Source: Flavobacterium sp. Root901
Lineage (GTDB): Bacteria > Bacteroidota > Bacteroidia > Flavobacteriales > Flavobacteriaceae
Reading direction: 5' to 3'
Length of the DNA: 64,000 nt
NCBI RefSeq assembly: GCF_001429765.1
Contig: NZ_LMJB01000001.1
Span: forward strand, 542,346 to 606,345
The first letter of the stretch is position 1; the number at the start of each line of letters is the position of its first letter. The translations under genes were made by a program, and so were the position numbers. Shown here in pieces: positions 1 to 9,590 of this stretch. The notes beneath the pieces are model-generated. The model made no database searches, was not told where the DNA came from, and was given only the letters and a program-made list of their open reading frames with translations.

Positions 1-2741
1 ACATCGGTAATAATTACATTCTGGTCTGCTGTGCTTGTATTGCCGTTTCCGTCATTAAAAGTCCACGTAACAACAGTGGTTCCCTGGGCTGTGATTGGAA
101 AAACTGTCGTTGTGGTCCCTGTTACGGTTCCCGCGCAATTATCAGTTGTTGTTGGAGTTACCGGAGTTACACTACACTGACCTGTAATATCAGCTAAAAC
201 TGGTGCAGCAGGTGCTGTAACGTCCCTAATAATCACATTCTGATCTGCTGTGCTTATATTGCCGTTTCCGTCGTCAAAAGTCCAAGTTACTACTGTAGTG
301 CCCTGCGCTGTTATAGGAAATACTGCCGTTGTGGTTCCTGTTACGGTTCCAGCGCAGTTATCAGTCGTAGTTGGTGCAGTCGTCGTTGCTTCACATTGTC
401 CAATAACATCTGCTAATACCGGAACTGCTGGTGGTGTTGCATCAGTGATAATTACATTTTGAATTGATTTTGATGTATTTCCGTTTCCGTCATCAAAAGT
501 CCACGTTACAACAGTAGTTCCCTGCGCTGTGATTGGGAAAACTGTCGTCGTGGTTCCAGTTACGGTTCCCGCGCAGTTATCCACAGCCGTAGGTGCGGTT
601 AAAGAAGCTGCCTCGCATTCTGCCGTGACATCTGCCAGGACCGGTGCGGCAGGTGCTGTGATATCGGTAATAATTACGTTTTGATCAACTGTTCTTGTGA
701 AACCTCCTCCATAATCAAATATCCAGGTGACTATTGTACTTCCTTGTGTAGTGATTGGAAAAGAAGAAGATGTTGTTGCGGTAATAGTTCCTGCACAAGC
801 ATCTGATATAGTAGGTGCTACAAGTGATACGCTGCACTCTGCATTTACCGTGTTTAAAGGTACTGGAAATGTTGTTTGTTGTATTTCAATAATGGCTTTT
901 GTTGTATTTTCACAATTACCATCGTTAAATAAATAAGTGACTTCATGGTTTCCAACTGTTGAAGCAGCCAGATCAATTGTTCCTGTTGCAGCATTTACAA
1001 CTAAACCTGTATCTCCTGAATATATACCACCAGTTAATCCGGTTTGCGTTACCCCAGCAGTTCCTCTATTACAATAACTTGAATTGATGTAGGATATAGC
1101 TGCTACTGGTAACGGATTAACAGTAACTGTCACGGGTTTGATATCTGAACATCCTGCAGCGGTTGTACCTTTTATGTAATACGTCCCACTTTCAGTTACT
1201 GAATTCGGGTTTGTTAAAACATTTACACCTGCTGCATCACTATAATAAGTAAAGCTTAAACCAGTTGTACTTCCTATAGTTACTTCTTCTGCTGTAAGAT
1301 CAACAGTCGTCCCTACACAAACGGCTGCTGGATTAACTGTAATTATTGTTGGTTTTGGATTAACTGTAATTACTACAGTATCTGCCTGCACATTCTCACA
1401 AGCTGCATCGGTGTCTCTTACACTTACAAGTGCATAAGCAAAAGTTCCTGCTGAATCGGTTGGAACTGGTATGCTGACTGAATTTCCAACAGTTGTTGTT
1501 ACAGTTTGTTCAGGACCTCCATTTATTGTATAAATGAAAGTATATGGCGCTGTCCCCCCAGCTCCTGTAAAAGTTACACTTGGCATTGCCGCATCCTCAC
1601 AAACTGCTGTAGCTCCATCAATAGTTGCAGTAATATCTAAAATTGTTACTTTTTGGACTGCAGTCGAGGTATTTCCGTTACCATCATTAAAAGTCCAGGT
1701 TATGTCTGTTGAACCTTTAGCTGTAATTGGAAATATCGTTGTTGTGGTACCGATAACTGATCCTGCGCAATTATCAAATGCAGTTGGAGGTGTTGGAGAA
1801 ATAGGACATTTACTTATTATATCAACTAATGTTGGTATATCCGGAGCTGTAACATCATGAATAATTACATTTTGATTTGCAGTTGAAATATTTCCATTTC
1901 CATCTGAGAACGTCCATGTTATTATTGTCGTTCCCTGACTTGTAATTGGGAAAATCGTATTGGTTGTTCCTATAACTGTCCCTGCGCAATTGTCTATTGT
2001 TGTTGGGGCAGTCGGTGAGGCTAATTCACATTCTACCGATATGTCTGCCAATACAGGTACAACCGGAGGAGTAGTATCTTGTATAATTACATCCTGAGTC
2101 ACTGTTCTTGTAAAACCTGCTCCATAGTCAAATGTCCAGGTAATGGTCGTTGTTCCTTGCGAAGTTATTGGAAAGGTAACATTTGGTGTTGCTGTTATAA
2201 GTCCGGCACAAGGATCTGTTAGGGTTGGCGCCGCCACTGTTGCAGTACATTGTGCTGTGAAATTACTTAAGGCATCCGGTAAAGTTGTCTCATTAATTGT
2301 GATAATAGTTTTGGCTATATTTTCACAATTTCCATCTGTAAAAGTATACGTTACATCATGATTTCCTGTTGTAGATGCCTCTAAAGCAATTAGACCTGTT
2401 GTTGAATTAATAACTAAACCTGAATCTCCTGTATAAGTACCACCAATTATTCCGGTCTGTGTTACCGCCGCTGTTCCTCTGTTACAATAGGCTGAATTTG
2501 GATAATTAATAACTGCAAGTGGCAGTGGGTCGACTGTTACTGTGTTTGTAAATGTATTGGTGCAGCCGCCAGGGTGTGTGATTGTAGCTGTATATGTAAA
2601 ATCTACCGGAACAGACAAAGGAGTTCCATCATACTTAAATATTGGATTCGAAGCAGTAACATCACTTAAGTAATCAGCAGGAGACCAGCTTACTACTGCA
2701 CCATTTGAAGGATTCCCTATAGTTACCGGAAGACCGCACAT
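1..2741 (-). CDS. HYR-repeat part of giant secreted adhesin (frame-shifted continuation, 3' end outside window)
   Basis: Read on the minus strand, this stretch is open from about 2741 to the left edge. The frame starts at CGLPVTIGNP and runs through an Ig-like segment. At least seven HYR-type modules of about 73 residues follow, recognisable by DNCAGTVTGTT, VFPITAQGTT, WTFDDGNGN and a closing NVIITD-TAP linker. Between the HYR blocks lie segments with GTYTGDSGLV and NCENIAKTIIT. HYR modules are extracellular immunoglobulin-like folds found in long Bacteroidota surface proteins that often end in a T9SS sorting domain; any such C-terminus lies outside the window. An ATG occurs at 2739-2741, but it falls inside a domain and has no signal peptide after it. 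This is therefore best read as the continuation of the gene at 2723-7642, separated from it by a frameshift. It could instead be a dead 3' half. Confidence 0.75.
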   Translation of the reverse strand, partial: MCGLPVTIGNPSNGAVVSWSPADYLSDVTASNPIFKYDGTPLSVPVDFTYTATITHPGGCTNTFTNTVTVDPLPLAVINYPNSAYCNRGTAAVTQTGIIGGTYTGDSGLVINSTTGLIALEASTTGNHDVTYTFTDGNCENIAKTIITINETTLPDALSNFTAQCTATVAAPTLTDPCAGLITATPNVTFPITSQGTTTITWTFDYGAGFTRTVTQDVIIQDTTPPVVPVLADISVECELASPTAPTTIDNCAGTVIGTTNTIFPITSQGTTIITWTFSDGNGNISTANQNVIIHDVTAPDIPTLVDIISKCPISPTPPTAFDNCAGSVIGTTTTIFPITAKGSTDITWTFNDGNGNTSTAVQKVTILDITATIDGATAVCEDAAMPSVTFTGAGGTAPYTFIYTINGGPEQTVTTTVGNSVSIPVPTDSAGTFAYALVSVRDTDAACENVQADTVVITVNPKPTIITVNPAAVCVGTTVDLTAEEVTIGSTTGLSFTYYSDAAGVNVLTNPNSVTESGTYYIKGTTAAGCSDIKPVTVTVNPLPVAAISYINSSYCNRGTAGVTQTGLTGGIYSGDTGLVVNAATGTIDLAASTVGNHEVTYLFNDGNCENTTKAIIEIQQTTFPVPLNTVNAECSVSLVAPTISDACAGTITATTSSSFPITTQGSTIVTWIFDYGGGFTRTVDQNVIITDITAPAAPVLADVTAECEAASLTAPTAVDNCAGTVTGTTTTVFPITAQGTTVVTWTFDDGNGNTSKSIQNVIITDATPPAVPVLADVIGQCEATTTAPTTTDNCAGTVTGTTTAVFPITAQGTTVVTWTFDDGNGNISTADQNVIIRDVTAPAAPVLADITGQCSVTPVTPTTTDNCAGTVTGTTTTVFPITAQGTTVVTWTFNDGNGNTSTADQNVIITD

Positions 2742-5700
2742 ACAGTAAAAGCAGTAGTTTGAGACTCATATTTTATTGGTACGTTTACTACAGTATCTAC
2801 ACATAATTGAGGATTATTTGCTACCCTAATAGCGGCGGCAATGTTGCAAATAGATGATTCAGGTATTGAGAATGATGCCGTTGTCTGTTCTGCACTGCTC
2901 GCTCCTGCGGCAATATTCATTGTCGCATCATTTATAGTCTGTGAGTATAAAATAGGTTTCGCTGCAGTATATAATCCATCACCATTTAAATCATTAAAGA
3001 AATCAATAATTATGGGCGTATTGTTTGCAATAGTTCCCGTATTGTTAATAGTATATTTTATTATGGCATTGTTTGTTGTTGTTGATGCATATGCGGCGAT
3101 ACCACTTGTTGGGGTAATCGTAAATGTCGTTTTAGTAACATTTATATTTGATTTTGCGCTGCCTGTGATTACTGTAACATCACATGGTGATACACCACAG
3201 GTTACTCCTGGTACCGAATAAATCGCGTCAAGTTTAATGGCATCTGTTGTTAGTCCGCAGTTTAATGTTTTAGCATCAATAATTTTTAGCTGAATACTAA
3301 ATTTTGCGGTTTCATTTTGTTGTAAATTAGAAGGATCAATTACTCCTGTTGGTAAAGGGAAATTAAGTATACGATTATTACCCACTACAACATTATTTAT
3401 CGGTTCGCCTACATTTGATGCTCCGGAAATATGAATAACCGAACCTGTAACATAATCCAGTGATTTTGGCATAGTAACAAATATAGATTCACCAGGACTT
3501 AATGGCTGTACGCCCTGATTTGTCACCTCAATTTGATAAAGAGCGCCACTACCGTCATTTTTTAAATCAACTACACCTGGTGCTAAATAATATGCATTTA
3601 ATAAAGCTGGTTTCATACTTAATTGCATTGCATTTCCTTTAGCAGCATATTCTACAACTTTTCCGCAGCCGCTCGTCGATCTGATATTATAACTTACCGC
3701 TGATCCGGATGCAAAACCACAACTGGTTTCTCCTCGATATGTAAAGACAAAACTATTTACACCCGCACCAGACCAGGGTAAAAATGATATACCATTAGGA
3801 TCTGCAGAAATATTCCACTCCCATGTACCTCTGCTGCTATTGTAAACAGGCTCTTTTAAAGTTTTAGTTATTCCATTATATGTTAATGTACTTGTGCCTG
3901 CTCTTGCACTATATCCGTCAGGAAAAACAGCTTCGAGTATAAGATTTTCAGCATTACCTACTGCAGTATTAGAAACACTTAGAGTATAATCTATCTTATT
4001 TTCTCCAGATGTTTCATTAGTACAAAATTGTACCGGATTGGCAGGTGAAGTTACCGTCATACTTAAATTTACATCTTTAGGAAATAAATTAAGATCTGCT
4101 TTACTTTGGGTAGAAGTACAGGTTGGAATCGAGGAATTAAATCCCTGATCAGGATCGATGGGATAACCAGTCGCACCAAAATTATAAGTATACTGGAGTT
4201 TATCATTAGTACAAGCTGTATAATGTGCCTCCACATCAAAAGTAGCAGAAGCAGCAATATCTCCAAGTTTTACCCAATATTTACCAGTACCGTAACTTAT
4301 TGCAGGATATACTGTACCTGTGGCTACATTCGTTAATTTGGTTACCGTAATATTATTATTTGGAGAAACAAAACTCATCCAGTTATTTGGCAGAGCTGCT
4401 GAACCTCCTGCTGCTGTAATAGCGGCTGTATCAGAAGTATTGGTTACCTTAACCTGCCAATTTACAGTGCTTCCTACTCCGTCTACATTTTGTAAAGTTG
4501 GGGCTGAATTAGCTGTATAATTATAGTAGACGGTGTTATTACTTCCATAATTGAAAGTGGATGATGTATTTTCTGTATTGCTTCCATTTGATTCAGTGGT
4601 ATACAAATCAAAAACCTGATTCACATTTGCAATAATAGGACCTGCAATAGCACAAACGGGAAGCATATAGAATGCAAGGGTAGTGCTCCCATTCACCCCT
4701 ATCCAATCGGATACCACAGGTAAATTTGACGTAGACAACGGCATACCATTACTTCCCAGAGCTGCATTGCTAAACGTAACTACAGTATTACCTCCTACGT
4801 AAGTGACAGATAATAACGAAGGATCAAATTTATATAGTCCGCTGTTACCAACAACCAAACTGGAAGTATAATAGGGTTCTTTACCTGCAGATGTATCTAA
4901 TATCCAAATTCCTGGCAAAGTCGCCTTTACATTTCTTATCACTCCATACGTTCGAACCTCATTAAGAAAATGGTCTCCCGTAACATCAATACTATTTTGC
5001 CCGTTAATAACGCTGGCTCCAATTCTATAGCTATTTTGTCCTACAATTGCCTGTAAACTTGAATTATTATTAAGTGCAAGATATAACCTCTGGATAGAAA
5101 ACCCAACAGGAATAGCCTGACAGTCAGATGATACTCCATTAACATCCTTTGTATATAAATCACCTTCTAAATTTGCTAATTGACTGTAAGTATAACTCAA
5201 ATTATCACGAGATACTTTAGTAAACCAATTTATTGTAATTTGGTCTCCTACTTGCAATACATAATTAATTTGCTTTCCTGATCCTATTTTAGCACCTAAA
5301 TTAACCTGTTGTAATTGTAAATTATTTACTGCATCAGTACTAAATACTATATCTGCAACTGTAATATTACCACTTACTGTACTGCCGTCTGAAGCTTTTG
5401 TAATGGTGATAGTACCTGCTAAATCTGAAGCATTAGTACTAATTTTATCAAAATTCGAACTGTTTGTTGCTGCGTTAGAAGTGTACTTTACCCTTGCCCA
5501 TAATTCTGTAAAGGCAGTAGAATTGACTACACCTTTAAAAACAGTTTTTACTTTATCTTTAGAAACAGCGCCATGTAAGTTAATGCCCGGCGTGTTTTCA
5601 TCAACATACGCTGTTGGCATATACCATACGTTTGTATTACTTGGGGCAGGCACATAACCAAAAGTAGCACGCGTCATATCAAAATAGGTAGTGCCAACTG

Positions 5701-7642
5701 TAGCACAGCCGCCATTAATGACAGCATAATTTAGACTCTGGCTGCTGCATCCATAAGGCATCGTAATCCCACAACCAGGAAAAGCAAAAGTTGAGCTGTA
5801 TTGAATAGTTTTATTTGTTACTGTTCCTGTACCACTTACCACTAATGGAATTTGAAGTAAATCATCACTTGCGGTAATGCCGGCCAAATTAACTGAAGGA
5901 CTTATTACCAGTGTTTTAGTTGCTGCATTATAAGTTATAGCAGAAGCTGGGATAACAGCACCTGCTGCAGTATACATATATCGTATAGGCTGAGAAGCAT
6001 CATAATCCAAACCATCCGGCAATATAATAGTAAAAGTTTTTAATGTCTTTCCGGGCTGCACAAATGCTCTGGCCAATCCTGCGCTAAAGGTTGTCGATAA
6101 TATAATTTTATCTCCCGGATACAAGGCTGCTTTGTCCAGACTAGCAGTGAAAGTATTGTATTGTTGAGCACCTACCTGAAAAGTAGGTTTAGTATAATCA
6201 GTAAGAAGACCATAAGGGTAGTTCGTTCTATTTGTTCTTACACCACATTGATCTATATAACTGCTTCCCAGGCAAAAATAATTACTGCCTGTATTAGGTA
6301 AAGGCAGACTATTCAACGAACAGGTCAGATATGCCGAAGTATTAAAACCATATTCAAAATCTAATTGAAAACTTTGTCCCGCCGGTAAATCATCATACTT
6401 ACCATCACCGTCTAAATTTTGCAATAATGTTCCGTTAGCACTTGTAAGTCCTGCTAAATTTATTACCCAGCAATTTGGAAGACCTGGAATTAAAGCACTG
6501 CTTCCCGTCCCGTTACGTGTCAGTACCAAACTAGTAACATCATTTCCATTAAGTAGAATTTTCTTTATAGCAATTGCTTCCGGTTCTATAATAGGTGCAA
6601 GGCTTGCATTAGAAAAATTCATACTCCACGGAAACTTCAAATTGTAAAGCGCCGATGCTGTCCCGGAACCTGTATTTGCAATTGTATAAGACACTTTTCC
6701 ATTAGTACAAAAATCAGGATAAGTTGTTCCTGTAAGACGCGTTACAGACATAGCAGGATTACCAACCGCAGTAGAAATAGCTGCTGTAGAACTATCAGAA
6801 AAACACAAACTACCTTTGCTGTCTCCTGAACCAGCTTTTATATTCAAAGCAATGGAATTTCCCGTTGAACAGCTTAACATTTGTTCAGTAAGGATTATCG
6901 TAATTTCTTCACCGGGATCAAAACTGGTATTCGCTGCTCCTACCGCAGTTGTTACGGCACTTTGTAATTCTGTTCCGGTAAGTGTCAAACGGAAACCATT
7001 TGTTTTCGTCGATACAGTTCCATGATTTGCACCTGCAACTTTATAATAGGCAGATTGAGAAGCTGTTGTCACTGTACTTTCTATATAAACCGTAGTAACT
7101 GGAATAACACCCGTATTTTTAAATTTTATTGTTCTTAAAGCATCTGTTTTAAGTGGAGTTGAAAGTACCTGGGGACTGGGCACAGTAGTAAATAAAAAAG
7201 CTGGCGAAGGCGTATTGCCGGCAACAGCGCTGGAACCTGTCGCTATTGTTGATCCTCCTGATATCACACTATAATTAATAGTCGATGCTGAGTATCCGCA
7301 ATTAATACGTAAATTAAAAGTAATTTGTAATGTATTACCAACAGGGATACTATTTAATGTAAAAGTTGGGTTCTGCAGATTAGCAATACTCAATTGGCTT
7401 GCACCCGTTATGCTTCCAGCCACATATTCCATACCTGCCGGAAGTGCCAATGAAAAAGTCGCATTATTAAGCGCCCCTGTGTTATTGTTAACAATATCTA
7501 CCTTATAAGCACCTGAAGCTCCGCCTTGCTCAATACTTATAGGTTGATAAGAAGAGGGAGCATTAATTTGTACTTGTGCTGCCAATTTTATACCTATGAT
7601 GTGTATTAGTAACAATAAAATCAATGTAGTTTTTGATTTCAT
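2723..7642 (-). CDS. Giant exported adhesin-like protein, N-terminal 1639 residues (frame ends at an apparent frameshift)
   Basis: The product begins with a signal peptide (MKSKTTLILLLLIHIIGIKLAAQ, cleavage expected after AAQ). It continues as a series of beta-rich modules that resemble the DUF11-like repeats of bacterial surface proteins. Each has an N-terminal 'NNTG' or 'NTG' strand, an LPAG or LPDG turn, and paired cysteines (for example NCGYSA, SCGFASG, NCGLTTD). No catalytic motif is visible. Such proteins are usually exported by the Sec pathway and then by the type IX system to the cell surface, where they serve adhesion or gliding. The frame stops at 2723-2725 after FTVCAVFR, and the next frame continues with CGLPVTIGNP. 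The original reading was therefore probably ...FTVCGLPVTI..., which makes the intact gene longer than 2500 residues. The gene appears monocistronic. Confidence 0.8.
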   Translation of the reverse strand: MKSKTTLILLLLIHIIGIKLAAQVQINAPSSYQPISIEQGGASGAYKVDIVNNNTGALNNATFSLALPAGMEYVAGSITGASQLSIANLQNPTFTLNSIPVGNTLQITFNLRINCGYSASTINYSVISGGSTIATGSSAVAGNTPSPAFLFTTVPSPQVLSTPLKTDALRTIKFKNTGVIPVTTVYIESTVTTASQSAYYKVAGANHGTVSTKTNGFRLTLTGTELQSAVTTAVGAANTSFDPGEEITIILTEQMLSCSTGNSIALNIKAGSGDSKGSLCFSDSSTAAISTAVGNPAMSVTRLTGTTYPDFCTNGKVSYTIANTGSGTASALYNLKFPWSMNFSNASLAPIIEPEAIAIKKILLNGNDVTSLVLTRNGTGSSALIPGLPNCWVINLAGLTSANGTLLQNLDGDGKYDDLPAGQSFQLDFEYGFNTSAYLTCSLNSLPLPNTGSNYFCLGSSYIDQCGVRTNRTNYPYGLLTDYTKPTFQVGAQQYNTFTASLDKAALYPGDKIILSTTFSAGLARAFVQPGKTLKTFTIILPDGLDYDASQPIRYMYTAAGAVIPASAITYNAATKTLVISPSVNLAGITASDDLLQIPLVVSGTGTVTNKTIQYSSTFAFPGCGITMPYGCSSQSLNYAVINGGCATVGTTYFDMTRATFGYVPAPSNTNVWYMPTAYVDENTPGINLHGAVSKDKVKTVFKGVVNSTAFTELWARVKYTSNAATNSSNFDKISTNASDLAGTITITKASDGSTVSGNITVADIVFSTDAVNNLQLQQVNLGAKIGSGKQINYVLQVGDQITINWFTKVSRDNLSYTYSQLANLEGDLYTKDVNGVSSDCQAIPVGFSIQRLYLALNNNSSLQAIVGQNSYRIGASVINGQNSIDVTGDHFLNEVRTYGVIRNVKATLPGIWILDTSAGKEPYYTSSLVVGNSGLYKFDPSLLSVTYVGGNTVVTFSNAALGSNGMPLSTSNLPVVSDWIGVNGSTTLAFYMLPVCAIAGPIIANVNQVFDLYTTESNGSNTENTSSTFNYGSNNTVYYNYTANSAPTLQNVDGVGSTVNWQVKVTNTSDTAAITAAGGSAALPNNWMSFVSPNNNITVTKLTNVATGTVYPAISYGTGKYWVKLGDIAASATFDVEAHYTACTNDKLQYTYNFGATGYPIDPDQGFNSSIPTCTSTQSKADLNLFPKDVNLSMTVTSPANPVQFCTNETSGENKIDYTLSVSNTAVGNAENLILEAVFPDGYSARAGTSTLTYNGITKTLKEPVYNSSRGTWEWNISADPNGISFLPWSGAGVNSFVFTYRGETSCGFASGSAVSYNIRSTSGCGKVVEYAAKGNAMQLSMKPALLNAYYLAPGVVDLKNDGSGALYQIEVTNQGVQPLSPGESIFVTMPKSLDYVTGSVIHISGASNVGEPINNVVVGNNRILNFPLPTGVIDPSNLQQNETAKFSIQLKIIDAKTLNCGLTTDAIKLDAIYSVPGVTCGVSPCDVTVITGSAKSNINVTKTTFTITPTSGIAAYASTTTNNAIIKYTINNTGTIANNTPIIIDFFNDLNGDGLYTAAKPILYSQTINDATMNIAAGASSAEQTTASFSIPESSICNIAAAIRVANNPQLCVDTVVNVPIKYESQTTAFTVCAVFR

Positions 7643-8075
7643 AAATAAATTTGTTAGTTAACGGATTTCAGAAAAGAGAAAAAGTATAATCAATACTTTT
7701 TACCAGATAATAAAAGGCGCAAATCTCTAGCTATACTCAATAATCTACTGCCTTCATAAATTTTTAAAATAACAAATAAGGGTTATAAATGACTGGAACA
7801 AGCAGTTTCGATTTTTACTTATCGTTCTTTTTGCAGGCACACAACGATAAATAAATAATAGGCTGGTAAAATCTCTGTCGATAAAGTATGGAATTAAACT
7901 TTAGACTATCTGCTTGTAGGAATAATGGAGGGGTAATTTTCGAAATAAAATAAATCGTGCTGATACTCAACATCAAAGTTACTGAATTTCAATACATTAA
8001 TAACAAAAAATTATTAAAACTATTATTATAGGCTAATTTATATTTTCTTACATAATAGATAATGAAGTAGTTTCC
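7643..8075. other. Intergenic region upstream of the adhesin gene
   Basis: About 430 bp of AT-rich DNA lie between the adhesin start and the terminator of the next minus-strand gene. It should hold the adhesin promoter and a leader. A short dyad (AAAGTAT...ATACTTT, around 7681-7702) lies just upstream of the adhesin start. I could not identify a convincing TAnnTTTG box or a small gene. Confidence 0.4.
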
Positions 8076-8110
8076 AAAAAAAAAGGAAAAGTCTTTTGAC
8101 TTTTCCTTTT
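8076..8110 (-). terminator. Intrinsic terminator of the 8147-9349 gene
   Basis: A perfect 13-bp stem AAAAGGAAAAGTC / GACTTTTCCTTTT with a TTTT loop. On the minus strand a T-run follows, matching the end of the dehydrogenase-like gene. Confidence 0.9.
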
Positions 8111-8146
8111 TAATTAAAGCAACAATTCTGATGCTTGGATACAAAA

Positions 8147-9349
8147 TTATTTTTCCTCTATATATTCCTGCAGATAACTGAATCTTTCTGTTAACTTACC
8201 ATTTTCCGTGATTTTGGCACGTTTTAAAATTCCGTCTTTATCTCCGTTAAAAAAGGCGGGAATTACATGTTCCATAAATTGTTCCCCGAAACCTTCACTG
8301 GCATCTTTCGGTATTTCACATGGAAGATTATCAACAGCCATAACCGCCACGGCAGCAGGATGAAAAATATCGACTTCTTTGTCTTCTAAAGGAAAATAAC
8401 CGTACAGAGGCTCTGCAATTGTTGAAGAACGAAGCGTGCAGGCAATCGGGCCATTCACATCACAGGAAATATCTGCTACAACTTTCAATTTACAATCACT
8501 TGCATTTAGCATTTCTCTTGTCAAAATCATCGGAGCATTGCTGGCGTAAAAATGACCCGCAAAATAAATATCTGAAACCTTGGTAAATTTCTCAAAATCT
8601 GAAGTATATGCTTCAGGATTTTCAACGAAATCTTTAAAATCCAAAACTTGTCCGTCAATTCGTTTGTTATATTCCAAAACATCTAACTGCACATATACTG
8701 CCTGCGCATATTTTTTGTTCAGATAATTATCAACTGTGATTTCTTTTACTTTAATTGCATCCAAAATTTCTTTTGCACCGCTCCCCACCTTTCCGGTTCC
8801 GGTAATCACAAATTTTAAAGCTGGCATCGTAATGCGTTTCAGCTGTGCAATTAAGGCTTCTTTACCAGAAAGTGTTTCGGCTTTGGGCAGTTTAAACAAT
8901 TCAAATTTAATCCCGAAAGCACGAATTCCGTTATAAACACCAACCATTCCGGCATATTTTCCAAAACCAATTAATCGACGGTCGAGGGCATCAACAATGG
9001 TTTCATGATCGTACAGATCAATGTTTTTTTCTAAAATAGCCTGAAGCAATTTTCTGTTATGCGGCTGTTTTTTTATGGTATGCGAAAAAAAGAAATAGGA
9101 TTTATTTGGAATTAAATTTTCAACAGGAACTTCTTTTACACCAAACAAAACATCACAACCCGAAACATCATCTGTAACGCTGATTCCCATATTTTTATAT
9201 TCAGAATCCGAAAAAATTCTAATATCAGAACTTTCAACTTCTACTGAAGCTTGATGATATTGCTGTTTAAGTTTTGCAAGCTCATTTGGAGAAAAAACAA
9301 CTCTTCTGTCTGGTGGATTTTTTCTTTCTTTTATAATTCCAAATTTCAT
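8147..9349 (-). CDS. Alanine dehydrogenase/transhydrogenase-fold NAD(P)-dependent oxidoreductase (saccharopine dehydrogenase-like)
   Basis: A 400-residue cytoplasmic enzyme of the AlaDH/PNT superfamily. The N-terminal motif GIIKERKNPPDRRV (residues 4-17), Lys72 in FGVKEVP and His90 in FFFSHT match the substrate-binding and catalytic positions of lysine-forming saccharopine dehydrogenases and alanine dehydrogenases. The Rossmann motif VITGTGKVGSGA lies at about residues 181-192. The length suits a saccharopine-dehydrogenase-like or AlaDH-like member. Which amino or keto acid it acts on cannot be decided from sequence. It is a single-gene unit with its own terminator. On the minus strand, TAnnTTTG-like boxes (TAAATTTG, TATATTTG) lie at about 9402-9418. 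Confidence 0.8.
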   Translation of the reverse strand: MKFGIIKERKNPPDRRVVFSPNELAKLKQQYHQASVEVESSDIRIFSDSEYKNMGISVTDDVSGCDVLFGVKEVPVENLIPNKSYFFFSHTIKKQPHNRKLLQAILEKNIDLYDHETIVDALDRRLIGFGKYAGMVGVYNGIRAFGIKFELFKLPKAETLSGKEALIAQLKRITMPALKFVITGTGKVGSGAKEILDAIKVKEITVDNYLNKKYAQAVYVQLDVLEYNKRIDGQVLDFKDFVENPEAYTSDFEKFTKVSDIYFAGHFYASNAPMILTREMLNASDCKLKVVADISCDVNGPIACTLRSSTIAEPLYGYFPLEDKEVDIFHPAAVAVMAVDNLPCEIPKDASEGFGEQFMEHVIPAFFNGDKDGILKRAKITENGKLTERFSYLQEYIEEK

Positions 9350-9569
9350 TTAAATAAATTTAAAGCATTTAATAATATAACTTTTTACATCGCATTTGTT
9401 TCAAATATAACAAATTTAGTTAAATTTTTGTTTTAAAATTACTATTTAGAATGTTTAAAAACCGTGAGTAGCTGAAAAACAAAGAAATAAGAAAAACAAT
9501 AGTTAAGAATATGTTAAAACCTCTATTTCAAATGACAGAAAACTGAGAAAACAACAAAATTGAATTCGA

Positions 9570-9577
9570 TATATTTG
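9570..9577 (+). promoter_or_regulatory. Probable -7 box of the lipoprotein gene
   Basis: TATATTTG matches the Bacteroidota -7 consensus TAnnTTTG and ends 13 bp before the ATG. The mRNA leader would be only a few nucleotides long. No clear TTTG -33 element was found. Confidence 0.45.
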
Positions 9578-9590
9578 TTTTTAAAGAACG

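Noticed and set aside
250..2361. Plus-strand ORFs at 250-462, 727-936, 1534-1860 and 2143-2361
   Set aside because: They are antisense shadows of the repetitive HYR coding sequence on the minus strand; the repeat spacing explains their recurrence.
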